Below are positions 16,664 through 25,182 of a DNA stretch of 35,225 nt, in pieces. Source of the stretch: Prevotella sp. (GTDB taxonomy: Bacteria; Bacteroidota; Bacteroidia; Bacteroidales; Bacteroidaceae). The stretch lies in assembly GCA_017455495.1 (NCBI GenBank), contig JAFTAR010000191.1, positions 1 to 35,225 of the forward strand. The letters are read 5' to 3'. A program made the position numbers and the translations under genes. The notes below the pieces were generated by a model that had not been told where the DNA came from, ran no database searches, and saw only the letters and a program-made list of their open reading frames with translations. Position 1 is the first letter of the stretch, and the number at the start of each line of letters is the position of its first letter.

Positions 16664-18117
16664 TAAACTGGAAGCTTATAGCGAAGATTCTGGGCTCGCT
16701 TCTCTTCATTGAGGCCTTCTTCATGGCATTATGCCTCATCATGACGCTAATATACCATGAAGAAGAGCTTCTTGTGTTTGCCGTGTCCACAGCCATCACC
16801 GCCGGCGGTGCCCTGCTGTTCCGCCTTATGGGCCACGGGGCCGACAACAGCCTCAGCCGCCGCGATGCCTACGTCGTGGTGACGCTCACCTGGGTGGTGT
16901 TCTCCATCTTCGGCATGTCGCCCTTCCTTTTGAGCACTTCTGTAGGCAGCGTCACCGATGCCTTCTTCGAAACCATGTCGGGCTTCACCACCACCGGTGC
17001 CACAGTAATCGACGACGTGGAAGCCCTCTCCCACGGCCTGCTCTTCTGGCGGTCGCTGATGCAGTGGATAGGCGGTTTAGGAATAGTGTTCTTCACCGTA
17101 GCCCTGCTGCCATCGCTCGTAGGCGGCAGCGTGAAGGTGTTTGCCGCCGAGGCCACCGGCCCCATACGCTCGAAGATGCACCCCAAGCTCTCCACCACCG
17201 CCAAGTGGATATGGAGCATCTACCTGCTGCTCACCGTGGCCTGCGGCGTTACGTTCTGGGCCTGCGGCATGGACTGGTTCGATGCCACCAACTACTCCAT
17301 GTCGACCACAGCCACCGGAGGTTTCTCCACCCACAACGGCAGCACCGTGTTCCTTGGCTCGCCCCTGATAGAGTACATGGCCATACTGTTCCAGTTCCTG
17401 GCAGGCATCAACTTCACCCTGCTCTACATGGCCTTCTTCAAGTTCCGCTTCGGAGCCATGTGGCGCAACTCCGAGCTAAAGCTCTACATAGCCACCATCG
17501 TCATTGCCACTGTGTGGATAATGTACCTGCTCATCACCCGCATGGGCTACGACGTGGAGGCCGCCCTGCGCTCATCGCTGTTCCAGGTGGTGTCGTTCAT
17601 CACCACCACCGGCCTTAGCAACACCGATGCCGGCCTGTGGCCCCACATCACCTGGGTCATACTGGGTCTGCTGATGTTCCTCGGAGCCTGTGGCGGCAGC
17701 ACCACTGGCGGTTTCAAGAGCATTCGCGGTCTGATGCTGCTGCGAGTGCTGCGCAACGAGTTCCACCACATTCTCCACCCCAACGCCGTACTTCCCATCA
17801 GAGTGGGCGGCCAGACCGTGCCCCAGAACCGCATCTCCACCCTGCTGGCCTTCTTCACCCTCTACATCCTAATGCTGCTGATAACGTCGGTGGTAATGGT
17901 TGTATCAGGCATAGACATTACCAACTCGCTCACCATATCCCTGAGCCTCATCAGCAATGTGGGTGCCGGCCTTGACACCAACATCGGCCCGCAGATGTCG
18001 TGGTCCGAGCTGTCAGTCGGCCTCAAGTGGCTCTGTTCGTTCCTCATGCTCGTAGGCCGTCTTGAAATCATGACCGTCCTCGTGCTCTTCACCCGCGCCT
18101 TCTGGAAGCGTAACTGA
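16660..18117 (+). CDS. trkH: TrkH/KtrB-type potassium transporter membrane subunit
   Basis: 485 residues starting at GTG 16660 in a GTGA overlap with the preceding stop. Four pore-loop repeats are visible: SGFTTTGATV, STTATGGFSTH, FITTTGLSNTD and SLISNVGAGLDTN, each with the filter glycine typical of Trk/Ktr/HKT channels. About ten transmembrane segments are present, with SLMQWIGGLGIVFFTVALLP between the first pore and the next helix. It moves K+ (possibly Na+-coupled) across the inner membrane. TrkH usually needs the cytoplasmic NAD/ATP-binding protein TrkA, which is not seen next to it. Confidence 0.93.
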   Translation: MINWKLIAKILGSLLFIEAFFMALCLIMTLIYHEEELLVFAVSTAITAGGALLFRLMGHGADNSLSRRDAYVVVTLTWVVFSIFGMSPFLLSTSVGSVTDAFFETMSGFTTTGATVIDDVEALSHGLLFWRSLMQWIGGLGIVFFTVALLPSLVGGSVKVFAAEATGPIRSKMHPKLSTTAKWIWSIYLLLTVACGVTFWACGMDWFDATNYSMSTTATGGFSTHNGSTVFLGSPLIEYMAILFQFLAGINFTLLYMAFFKFRFGAMWRNSELKLYIATIVIATVWIMYLLITRMGYDVEAALRSSLFQVVSFITTTGLSNTDAGLWPHITWVILGLLMFLGACGGSTTGGFKSIRGLMLLRVLRNEFHHILHPNAVLPIRVGGQTVPQNRISTLLAFFTLYILMLLITSVVMVVSGIDITNSLTISLSLISNVGAGLDTNIGPQMSWSELSVGLKWLCSFLMLVGRLEIMTVLVLFTRAFWKRN

Positions 18118-18153
18118 ATCAGTTTCAACAATAGCTCACAGATAAAAACAGAC

Positions 18154-18189
18154 TACTAACTAATTAACTAACAAAAATTACTTTTTATG
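18154..18189 (+). promoter_or_regulatory. AT-rich leader of the PL9 gene, similar to the susC leader
   Basis: TACTAACTAATTAACTAAC followed by AAAAATTA just before ATG 18187 closely resembles the susC leader (minus strand, 8726-8691), which has TACTAACTAAC, then ACTAACC, AAAATTA and TTTATG. No clear TAnnTTTG box was found in the 69-bp gap, so the promoter itself is unassigned. Confidence 0.4.
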
Positions 18190-21100
18190 AGAAAAATCAA
18201 CCTCAGGAAAGCACTCCTGCTGCTTAGCATGATGTGCTTCAGCGCAATGGCCCATGCCATTGGCGGCGACGGTCTCTATTTCCTGCAGACCTTCGAGGAC
18301 TTGACCACCTATCCAGAGACGAAGCCCGATACCGAGACGGCTTTCAACGTGGAGGGACAGGGCGAGTGGTTTTATCTCGGTGCCTTCCAGGCCACCAATT
18401 CCAGCTACATCCCCGACGGGTCGGAGCACAACCTGCGCATGCCCAAGAACGGGTCGTATGTCATCACGCCCATCGTGACCAACGGCATCAGCCGCATTAC
18501 GTTCGACATTGGGCGTGCCTCTGTTAAGGTGTACACCTCGGCCGACGGCGGCAGCACCTGGACTGAAGCCACGCAGACCACCAACGGCAAGAAGGTTACA
18601 GTCACCGTGAACAGCGAGACGGTGAACCGCATCAAGGTGGCCAACGACACATCTAAGGATGCCGACATTGACAACCTGGCCATCTACGCCCAGACGTTCG
18701 ACACCCCCGTCATGGTGGCTACCGGCGAGGCTACCAGCATTACCACTGATGCAGCCACGCTGAGCGGCAGCATCACAAAGCAGGAGGAAGCAATCACAGA
18801 GGTGGGCTTTGTGTGGAGCGACACCAACAAGGAGCCGACTCTCAGCGACAACGTGGCTGCCGCAGCCGCTGTAGCAACAGACTTCAGCACACAGCTGACC
18901 GACCTGCGTGAGGGAGCCACCGTCTACTACCGCGCCTACGCCAAGTATGCCGACACACAGACCTACGGCCCGATAAAGAGCTTCAAGACCCTTATAGGCG
19001 ACAACGCACAGACCATAGACAGCGAGGGCCGCTACTTCGTGCAGGACTTCGAAGACCAGTCGCAGTATCCTGCCAACTCCTCTGCTCAGGATGCCGAGTA
19101 CTTTGTTCCCGGACAGGGCACATGGATATACACCAAGGCAGGCCTCTCCACAAACAGCAGCTATACCAACGGCTCTACTGCCAACCTCCGCATGCCGAAG
19201 AACGGTTCCTACGTCATCACCCCGATACTGAACAGCGGCGTAAAGAAGGTGACATGGATTCAGACCCGCAAGGAGGTTACAGCCTACACCTCTACCGACG
19301 GCGGAACTACATGGACCAGCGCCACGATTACCAGCAGCGGCAACCTGCGCACCGTAGAGGTGAACAGCCTCAACGTGAACCGCATCAAACTGGCCAACGA
19401 TGCAAGCGGTGATGCCGACATCGATGACATCACCGTCTATGCCCAGGCCTTCGGAACACCGGCCACCGTGGCAACAGGCGCTGCCTCGAACATCACGAAG
19501 AACACAGCCGAAGTGGCCGGTCAGATTGTTGACACGGGCGACCAGCCCATCACTGAGACTGGTATCATCTGGAGAAGTGTGCTCAGCGGTTTACCCGCTG
19601 AGGCAGTCACCCCCACCCTTGCCGACAACATTGTGGAGAACGAAGACCCCGCACAGGTTACATTCTCCGTGCTCATCACCGGATTGAAGGCCGAGCAGAC
19701 GGTATACTACCGTGCCTACGCCCTGTCTAATGCAGGCTATGCCTACGGCGAGGTGAAGAGCTTCACCACCGCAGAGGCCACTCCCGCCGTTGTTCAGACC
19801 AGCGATGTTACCAAGAGCGGCAAGAAGTACCGCTTAGGCGGCATCGTCACCGACGACGGCGGCATGGACCTTCAGGAAGTGGGCATCATCTACGACACCA
19901 CGGGCGGACTTACTATTAATAAAGGTACGCGCGTAGCGATGAGTTCACCGGCCTACAAGTTCTCAACGAGCATACAGCTTGAGGAGGCCACCACATACTT
20001 CGTCCGTGCCTACGCCACTACTGCCAAGGGTACGACATACGGCGAGGAGAAGGAGTTTGTTACTGAGGACATCCCCGAGACTCCCGACAACATCCAGGGC
20101 GACGAGATCTGGTGCTCACCCGACGGTAACGACGCCACTGCCGACGGCTCAAGGGAACGTCCCTTCTTCGACCTCCAGAAGGCCATTGCCATAGCCCAGC
20201 CCGGCGACCGCATCTGGATGATGGCCGGCACGTATGTCTATGACAAGCGCATAGATATCAACGACACCAACGGCGAACCCGACAAGATGATTGAACTGTT
20301 TGGCTACCAGGGCCAGGCCGTGCTCGACTTCTCCGGACAGCCCTATCATGCCCACTCCGGCAACCCCTACCAGGGCGTGCGCCTCACCAGCTCCTACTGG
20401 CACTTCAGAAACATTGACATCACCAATGCCTCCGACAACGGTCTGCTCATTGAGCGCAACAAGCCCACCGGCGGCTCGGCATCCGACATCATCAACCGCA
20501 CTCAGGACGGCCACGACAACATCATTGAGCTGTGCAACTTCTACCGCAACGGCGACACGGGTCTGCAGATGAAGAACCTCGCTGCAAACAACATGGTCAT
20601 CAACTGCGACTCCTACCTGAACTGCGACGAGGGCGAGGGCGATGCCGACGGCTTTGCACCAAAGCTTTCTGTAGGCGACAACAACTACTTCTACGGTTGC
20701 CGCGCATGGGCCAACTCCGACGACGGCTGGGATGTGTTCTACAAGAAGGAAGGCGGCTTCGGCGACAATATGACGGTCGTCCTTGAGAACTGCATCAGCT
20801 ACAAGAACGGATTCCTTGACCTGAACACTGTAGCCCCCGACGGCAACGGCTTCAAGTGCGGCTCAAACCAGGGTGCCATGAATGTCTACATGAACCGCTG
20901 CTTGGCAGTGTTCAACAAGGCGAAGGGCTTCGACCAGAACCACAACGCCGGCGACATCATACTGAACAACTGTACAGGCATCACCAACACCAGTGTACTT
21001 GCCCGCAGCAGCGACAAGACCTACTCCTACCGCATCTATGAGGCTATTGCCTCCGGTCACGAAGTGCGCCTCACCAACTGCATCGCCATCAACGACAACT

Positions 21101-21729
21101 CAAGGACCGACAAGGCCAATGTAGCTTCCGACGGACACGGCAAGAACAGCGAATGGGGCCGCTTCGAGGTTGACGAGTCGCTCTCCGGACTCACCGTGAC
21201 CACCTGCGAGTTTATGAGTGCCTTCCCGGAGCTGTTTGTCAATGTCAACAACCACGAGGAGCTGATAGCACCGCGCGACGACGACGGCAACCTGCCTGAG
21301 ACCACCTTCGCACATCTCACTCAAAACTCTCCATTCATTGACAGCGGCACCATCATTAATGCCAATACCTATCGCGGCATTGAGGTCAACGGCATTGAGT
21401 ACGTTGGCGATGCCCCCGACCTTGGTGCATACGAATACGACGGCGAGAACATCACCGGCCTAAGGATGATGAGCCAGGAGTCGGCCGACAACAGCGTCCG
21501 CCTGTTCCAGGCACAGAACGGCATGCTCTTCGTCACCGTGAACGGACCTGCTGGCATGGCCTCATACCATGCATCACTCTACGACGCTGCCGGACGCATC
21601 ATTGGCCAGCACCAGTTCTGCGGACAGACCACCTCCATCCGTCTGCCTCAGGGCACCAACGGCATGGTGGTGCTCCGTGTGGAGGGCGGCAACGGCTTCC
21701 GTGGCTCTGTCAAGGCCATCGTAAGGTAA
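18187..21729 (+). CDS. Secreted pectate lyase, polysaccharide lyase family 9 (PL9), multidomain
   Basis: 1180 residues. The signal peptide ends near CFSAMAHA. Two copies of a jelly-roll-like module follow (about 28-175 and 279-430; both contain LRMPKNGSYVITPI, VNRIK and DADID), each with a fibronectin-like module ending YYRAYA. Another such module leads to the catalytic beta-helix at about 640-1090. The PL9 site matches Dickeya Pel9A: Asp821 (DADGF), Asp845, Asp846 and Asp849 (NSDDGWD) for calcium, and Lys890 (GNGFKCG) as the base. The Asp spacing (24, 1, 3) is the same. The C-terminal 75 residues look like a Bacteroidetes secretion tail (VTVNGPAGMASYHASLYDAA). It should cleave polygalacturonate outside the cell, feeding a SusCD-type importer, although its gene is about 9.5 kb from susC on the other strand. 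Confidence 0.9.
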   Translation: MRKINLRKALLLLSMMCFSAMAHAIGGDGLYFLQTFEDLTTYPETKPDTETAFNVEGQGEWFYLGAFQATNSSYIPDGSEHNLRMPKNGSYVITPIVTNGISRITFDIGRASVKVYTSADGGSTWTEATQTTNGKKVTVTVNSETVNRIKVANDTSKDADIDNLAIYAQTFDTPVMVATGEATSITTDAATLSGSITKQEEAITEVGFVWSDTNKEPTLSDNVAAAAAVATDFSTQLTDLREGATVYYRAYAKYADTQTYGPIKSFKTLIGDNAQTIDSEGRYFVQDFEDQSQYPANSSAQDAEYFVPGQGTWIYTKAGLSTNSSYTNGSTANLRMPKNGSYVITPILNSGVKKVTWIQTRKEVTAYTSTDGGTTWTSATITSSGNLRTVEVNSLNVNRIKLANDASGDADIDDITVYAQAFGTPATVATGAASNITKNTAEVAGQIVDTGDQPITETGIIWRSVLSGLPAEAVTPTLADNIVENEDPAQVTFSVLITGLKAEQTVYYRAYALSNAGYAYGEVKSFTTAEATPAVVQTSDVTKSGKKYRLGGIVTDDGGMDLQEVGIIYDTTGGLTINKGTRVAMSSPAYKFSTSIQLEEATTYFVRAYATTAKGTTYGEEKEFVTEDIPETPDNIQGDEIWCSPDGNDATADGSRERPFFDLQKAIAIAQPGDRIWMMAGTYVYDKRIDINDTNGEPDKMIELFGYQGQAVLDFSGQPYHAHSGNPYQGVRLTSSYWHFRNIDITNASDNGLLIERNKPTGGSASDIINRTQDGHDNIIELCNFYRNGDTGLQMKNLAANNMVINCDSYLNCDEGEGDADGFAPKLSVGDNNYFYGCRAWANSDDGWDVFYKKEGGFGDNMTVVLENCISYKNGFLDLNTVAPDGNGFKCGSNQGAMNVYMNRCLAVFNKAKGFDQNHNAGDIILNNCTGITNTSVLARSSDKTYSYRIYEAIASGHEVRLTNCIAINDNSRTDKANVASDGHGKNSEWGRFEVDESLSGLTVTTCEFMSAFPELFVNVNNHEELIAPRDDDGNLPETTFAHLTQNSPFIDSGTIINANTYRGIEVNGIEYVGDAPDLGAYEYDGENITGLRMMSQESADNSVRLFQAQNGMLFVTVNGPAGMASYHASLYDAAGRIIGQHQFCGQTTSIRLPQGTNGMVVLRVEGGNGFRGSVKAIVR

Positions 21730-21776
21730 TTCAACGACACATCACATACTTACACCAGAGTGTGATACGAAAAAAA

Positions 21777-21808
21777 GAAGCGAATCGTTGGCGGTTCGCT
21801 TTTTTTTT
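21777..21808 (+). terminator. Rho-independent terminator after the PL9 gene
   Basis: AGCGAATCG-TTGG-CGGTTCGCT (from 21779) forms a strong stem with one mismatch and a 4-nt loop, followed by nine Ts. Its loop TTG is also a possible -33 element for the next gene. Confidence 0.9.
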
Positions 21809-21818
21809 AGTATATTTG
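21788..21818 (+). promoter_or_regulatory. Promoter of the AAA-ATPase gene overlapping the upstream terminator
   Basis: TTG (21788-21790) in the terminator loop, then 20 nt, then TATATTTG (21811-21818), a full TAnnTTTG match. Transcription should begin about 21825, roughly 13 nt before the ATG. Confidence 0.65.
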
Positions 21819-21837
21819 CCCACAAAATTCAACGAGT

Positions 21838-23421
21838 ATGATTACAAGGAAATATCCGGTAGGTATTCAGACGTTCTCTGAAATCATCACCAAGAAGATG
21901 GTGTATGTTGACAAGACAGACCTGGTGTGGCAGATGGCCCATGGTGCGAAATACACCTTCCTGAGCCGGCCGCGGCGCTTTGGAAAGTCGCTGCTGGTTT
22001 CTACGCTGAAGAGCTATTTCGAGGGTCGGCGCGACCTGTTCGAGGGTCTGAAGATTATGCCGTTAGAGGATGAGTGGACGGCTTACCCTGTAATCCACCT
22101 GTCACTGAGCCAGGCGAAGAGTCAGAAGGATGCAGAGGCCTTAGAATATGCTATTGGCCTACTGTTAGAGCCATACGAGAAGGTATATGGCAGCAACAAC
22201 TCTGAAAAGACGCCAGGACAGCGGTTGCGTGGCCTCGTCATGCGAGCCTCGGCACATACGAACCGTCAGGTGGCGGTGCTCATCGACGAATATGACGCCC
22301 CGTTGCTGGAGGTGCTTCACGAGGAGGAAAACCTGAAGGAGTTCCGCCGCGTCATGCAGGAGTTCTACATCCCGCTGAAAGACCTGGACCCCTACCTGCA
22401 GTATTGCTTCATCACTGGCATCACGAAGTTCTCGCAGCTAAGCATCTTCTCAACTATCAACAACCTGAACAACGTCACCTTACTGCCTCAATTTGCCGAC
22501 ATCTGCGGCATCACCGAGGAGGAGCTGACGACCACGCTGGCACCCGACATCGCCCTGCTGGCCGAGAGCTATGAGTGCACGCCCGCAGAGATGCAACAGC
22601 TGCTGAAGCGGCAGTACGACGGCTATCGCTTCGCCGAGAAGTCGCCTGATGTGTACAATCCTTACAGCCTGATGAAGGCCTTCATGAATCAAAAGATAGA
22701 AAACTACTGGTTTGACAGCGGCACTCCGTCGTACCTGATACGGCAGATGAACCGCTTCCGCACGGACATCACGTCAATGGACCGTCTGGAACTGCCCGCC
22801 ACGGCTTTCGACAAGCCCACGGAGGCCATGACAACGGCCCTGCCGCTGCTCTACCAGAGCGGCTACCTCACCATCAAGGACTATGACCGCGAGTCTGACC
22901 TCTACACGCTCTCCATACCAAATCAGGAGGTGCGCGTGGGCTATACCGAGGGCTTGCTGCCCACCTATGTGGGACTGGACAGCAGCGACGTGCAGACAGG
23001 ATTCGCCCTGAAGTTCTGGCGTGCCCTGAAGAAGCACGACCTTGACCTGGCTCTGCGCGAGATGCAGGCTTACCTGGCCGGCATACCATACGTAGACGGC
23101 TTCAAGAAGAAACTGGAGGAGGCAGCGACCAAGGAAGGCTTCTACGAGTACACCCTCTACCTGGTATTCTCCATGCTCAACATCTATGTCCGCACACAGG
23201 TGCGCTGTGCCGGCGGCCGTGCCGACGTGCTGGTGCACATGCCTGATGCCACCTACGTCCTGGAACTGAAAATCAACGGTACGGCGCAGGAGGCCCTCGA
23301 CCAGATCAACTCACACGGCTATGCCCTGCCGTATGCTACAGCCATTCAGCCCGTCGTCAAGGCCGGCATACGTTTCAACCTGGAGACACGTACCGTTGAT
23401 GACTGGCTGATAGAACAATGA
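21838..23421 (+). CDS. AAA-ATPase-like protein with PD-(D/E)XK nuclease domain
   Basis: 527 residues. The N-terminus PVGIQTFSEIITKKMVYVDK and the P-loop FLSRPRRFGKS (Lys50) are typical of the AAA-ATPase-like family PF09820, and VAVLIDEYDAPLLE supplies the Walker B acids. The C-terminal PD-(D/E)XK_9 nuclease region has RADVLV (Asp463) and VLELKI (Glu476, Lys478). The family is highly amplified in Bacteroidetes. Its biological job is unknown; roles in defence or mobile DNA have been proposed. It appears full length with intact motifs. It has its own promoter and is convergent with the surface-glycan operon. Confidence 0.9.
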   Translation: MITRKYPVGIQTFSEIITKKMVYVDKTDLVWQMAHGAKYTFLSRPRRFGKSLLVSTLKSYFEGRRDLFEGLKIMPLEDEWTAYPVIHLSLSQAKSQKDAEALEYAIGLLLEPYEKVYGSNNSEKTPGQRLRGLVMRASAHTNRQVAVLIDEYDAPLLEVLHEEENLKEFRRVMQEFYIPLKDLDPYLQYCFITGITKFSQLSIFSTINNLNNVTLLPQFADICGITEEELTTTLAPDIALLAESYECTPAEMQQLLKRQYDGYRFAEKSPDVYNPYSLMKAFMNQKIENYWFDSGTPSYLIRQMNRFRTDITSMDRLELPATAFDKPTEAMTTALPLLYQSGYLTIKDYDRESDLYTLSIPNQEVRVGYTEGLLPTYVGLDSSDVQTGFALKFWRALKKHDLDLALREMQAYLAGIPYVDGFKKKLEEAATKEGFYEYTLYLVFSMLNIYVRTQVRCAGGRADVLVHMPDATYVLELKINGTAQEALDQINSHGYALPYATAIQPVVKAGIRFNLETRTVDDWLIEQ

Positions 23422-23433
23422 GGTGGCCGTTGG

Positions 23434-24246
23434 CTACACTATGTGGCGGAACAGGTAGTCGAAGGGCTTGAAGCTGTCTGCCGTGACGGGAGCCGCAGGG
23501 TTGTCTATCCAGCAGAGCGGAGCGTCGTGGTACATGGCGGCCACAAGTGAGAAAGTGCTGGGAGGCCCCATGAGGAAGTGGCTGTGGGATAGCAGGCAGA
23601 GGTCTTCGGCGGCGCTGCCATTCGGGAAAATGACGCTACATCCGCTGAAGCGCTGACGGTAGTAGTCCTGGTCAAGACGCGGGTCGTTGCCGCAGATATA
23701 GATGGCCACGTGCTCGTCCTTGTGCAACTCCAGGAAACTGTTGATGACATCGGCATACTGCTTGTCGGAGTAGAAGAAGTCCCCGCCGTGGAAAGTGGCG
23801 TAGTCGCCCCGGCGGATGTGGACTCCAAGGCGCGTCATGCCCTCGCTATCCTGCATGGAGGTCTGCACCCTGCGCTCAATGTCGTCCTTGAACGCGAAGA
23901 GGTCAAGAATCTCAGGTTTGTACTTCAGGAACAGGTCGTACCAGCGGGCATACCACCCCTCAACCACGATATTCCTCCGTGAGAGCATGGTCTGCTCCTG
24001 CTCGCTGGTGTCCTCATTTTCCTTGTGGAATGACACCACGGGCAGCAGCCCCCACTTGGCTGCATACTTGGCTGCGACATAGTAAAGGAAGTTGTGCTTA
24101 AACTGACTGCACAAACGGAAGTAGCGATATTTGTAGGCAAAGCGCATGGACATGGTGCTGCGCCCATGCTCGCGCCCCCAAGCATAGACATGTGCATACT
24201 GCAGGATGTTGTTGCACATGCGGCCCTTGTCTCTAACGAATAGCAT
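23434..24246 (-). CDS. Glycosyltransferase family 11, alpha-1,2-fucosyltransferase-like
   Basis: 270 residues. GVHIRRGDY (His143-Tyr149) is the GDP-fucose-binding signature of alpha-1,2 and alpha-1,6 fucosyltransferases. The N-terminal GRMCNNILQYAHVYA corresponds to the GGLGNQMFQYA segment of GT11, but with a changed loop. The C-terminal FPNGSAAEDLCLLSHSHFLMG and GPPSTFSLVA regions also fit. It probably adds fucose, or a related GDP-sugar, to LPS or another surface glycan in the cytoplasm. It is the last gene of the six-gene operon, beginning 6 nt after the acyltransferase stop. The altered N-terminal motif leaves the donor uncertain. Confidence 0.82.
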   Translation of the reverse strand: MLFVRDKGRMCNNILQYAHVYAWGREHGRSTMSMRFAYKYRYFRLCSQFKHNFLYYVAAKYAAKWGLLPVVSFHKENEDTSEQEQTMLSRRNIVVEGWYARWYDLFLKYKPEILDLFAFKDDIERRVQTSMQDSEGMTRLGVHIRRGDYATFHGGDFFYSDKQYADVINSFLELHKDEHVAIYICGNDPRLDQDYYRQRFSGCSVIFPNGSAAEDLCLLSHSHFLMGPPSTFSLVAAMYHDAPLCWIDNPAAPVTADSFKPFDYLFRHIV

Positions 24247-24252
24247 AACTTT

Positions 24253-25182
24253 TCACTCCTTAGGTACTACTTTGCCGTTGACCACCTTGAAGCGGCGGTT
24301 GAACTCTTCACGGGTGCGCTTCCAGCGCTTGTGGCTCCACAGCCACAGCTCAGGCTGGCGGCGAATGGTATCTTCCAGCATGCGATAGTAGATATCGGTG
24401 GCCTCAAACTCGGCCAGCTCCTCCGGATTGCGGGTTATAAGTCGGAACTCTGCCTCATAGTAGCCGCGGCGCAGACGGCGCACATCAAGGTAGAACAGTG
24501 CCTGACGGTTCTTCTTGGCAATGCGCTCCGTGCCCGTCATGACCGGCGTGTCCTGATTCATGAACTGGCACCAGTGGTGTATGTTGTTCCAGTGGGGCAC
24601 TTGGTCGCTTATGTATCCTAATACCGTGGGCTGGTTCTTCCGGCGGTACTCCACAGTCTTGCGCAGTATGTCGGCAACAGGAATGCACTCTGCTCCCCAC
24701 CGCTGGCGTATAGAGAGGAACAGACGGTCGAAGTTCTTGTTCTCAAGGGCGTGGTACAGCTGTCCGCACTGTGCCTTGTCCGACACCCACAGCGGCAGCG
24801 ACGTTATCCACTCCCAGTTGAAGGTATGGCCAAGGAACACGGCACACGACTGCCCCTCGTCCACGCACTCGTTGACGGCTTCCGTACCCTTGAACTCTAA
24901 GCGGCGGCGCATCTGCTTCTCGCTCATAGTCATCATCTTCACCGTCTCCACGAAGTAGTCGCACAGGCTGTGGTAGAAGCGCCGCTCCACAGAGCGCAGC
25001 TCCTTCTCGGTCTTCTCCGGGAACGAGTTCCTAAGGTTCTGCCTCACCACCTTCACCCTGTATCCGGCTATCTTATATATAATAATGTACAGGAAGCTGC
25101 CCAGCCCATAATGCAGCCACATGGGAAGCAGGGAAAGCAGCCACCAGACGGCGTAGACGATGTAATAGAGTATTTTATTCAT
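24253..25182 (-). CDS. Lysophospholipid/lipid A acyltransferase, LpxL/HtrB family
   Basis: 309 residues. One N-terminal membrane anchor (YYIVYAVWWLLSLLPMWLHY) is followed by VRQNLRNSFPEKTEKE, typical of LpxL/HtrB. The catalytic HX4E motif is GHTFNWEW (His119, Glu124). The family transfers an acyl chain to lipid A precursors, or to other lipids, on the inner face of the inner membrane. Its ATG overlaps the end of the upstream sulfatase-fold gene by 8 bp, and its stop is 6 nt from the GT11 start. Within a surface-glycan operon it probably modifies lipid A or a lipid-linked glycan. The exact acceptor cannot be read from sequence. Confidence 0.9.
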   Translation of the reverse strand: MNKILYYIVYAVWWLLSLLPMWLHYGLGSFLYIIIYKIAGYRVKVVRQNLRNSFPEKTEKELRSVERRFYHSLCDYFVETVKMMTMSEKQMRRRLEFKGTEAVNECVDEGQSCAVFLGHTFNWEWITSLPLWVSDKAQCGQLYHALENKNFDRLFLSIRQRWGAECIPVADILRKTVEYRRKNQPTVLGYISDQVPHWNNIHHWCQFMNQDTPVMTGTERIAKKNRQALFYLDVRRLRRGYYEAEFRLITRNPEELAEFEATDIYYRMLEDTIRRQPELWLWSHKRWKRTREEFNRRFKVVNGKVVPKE

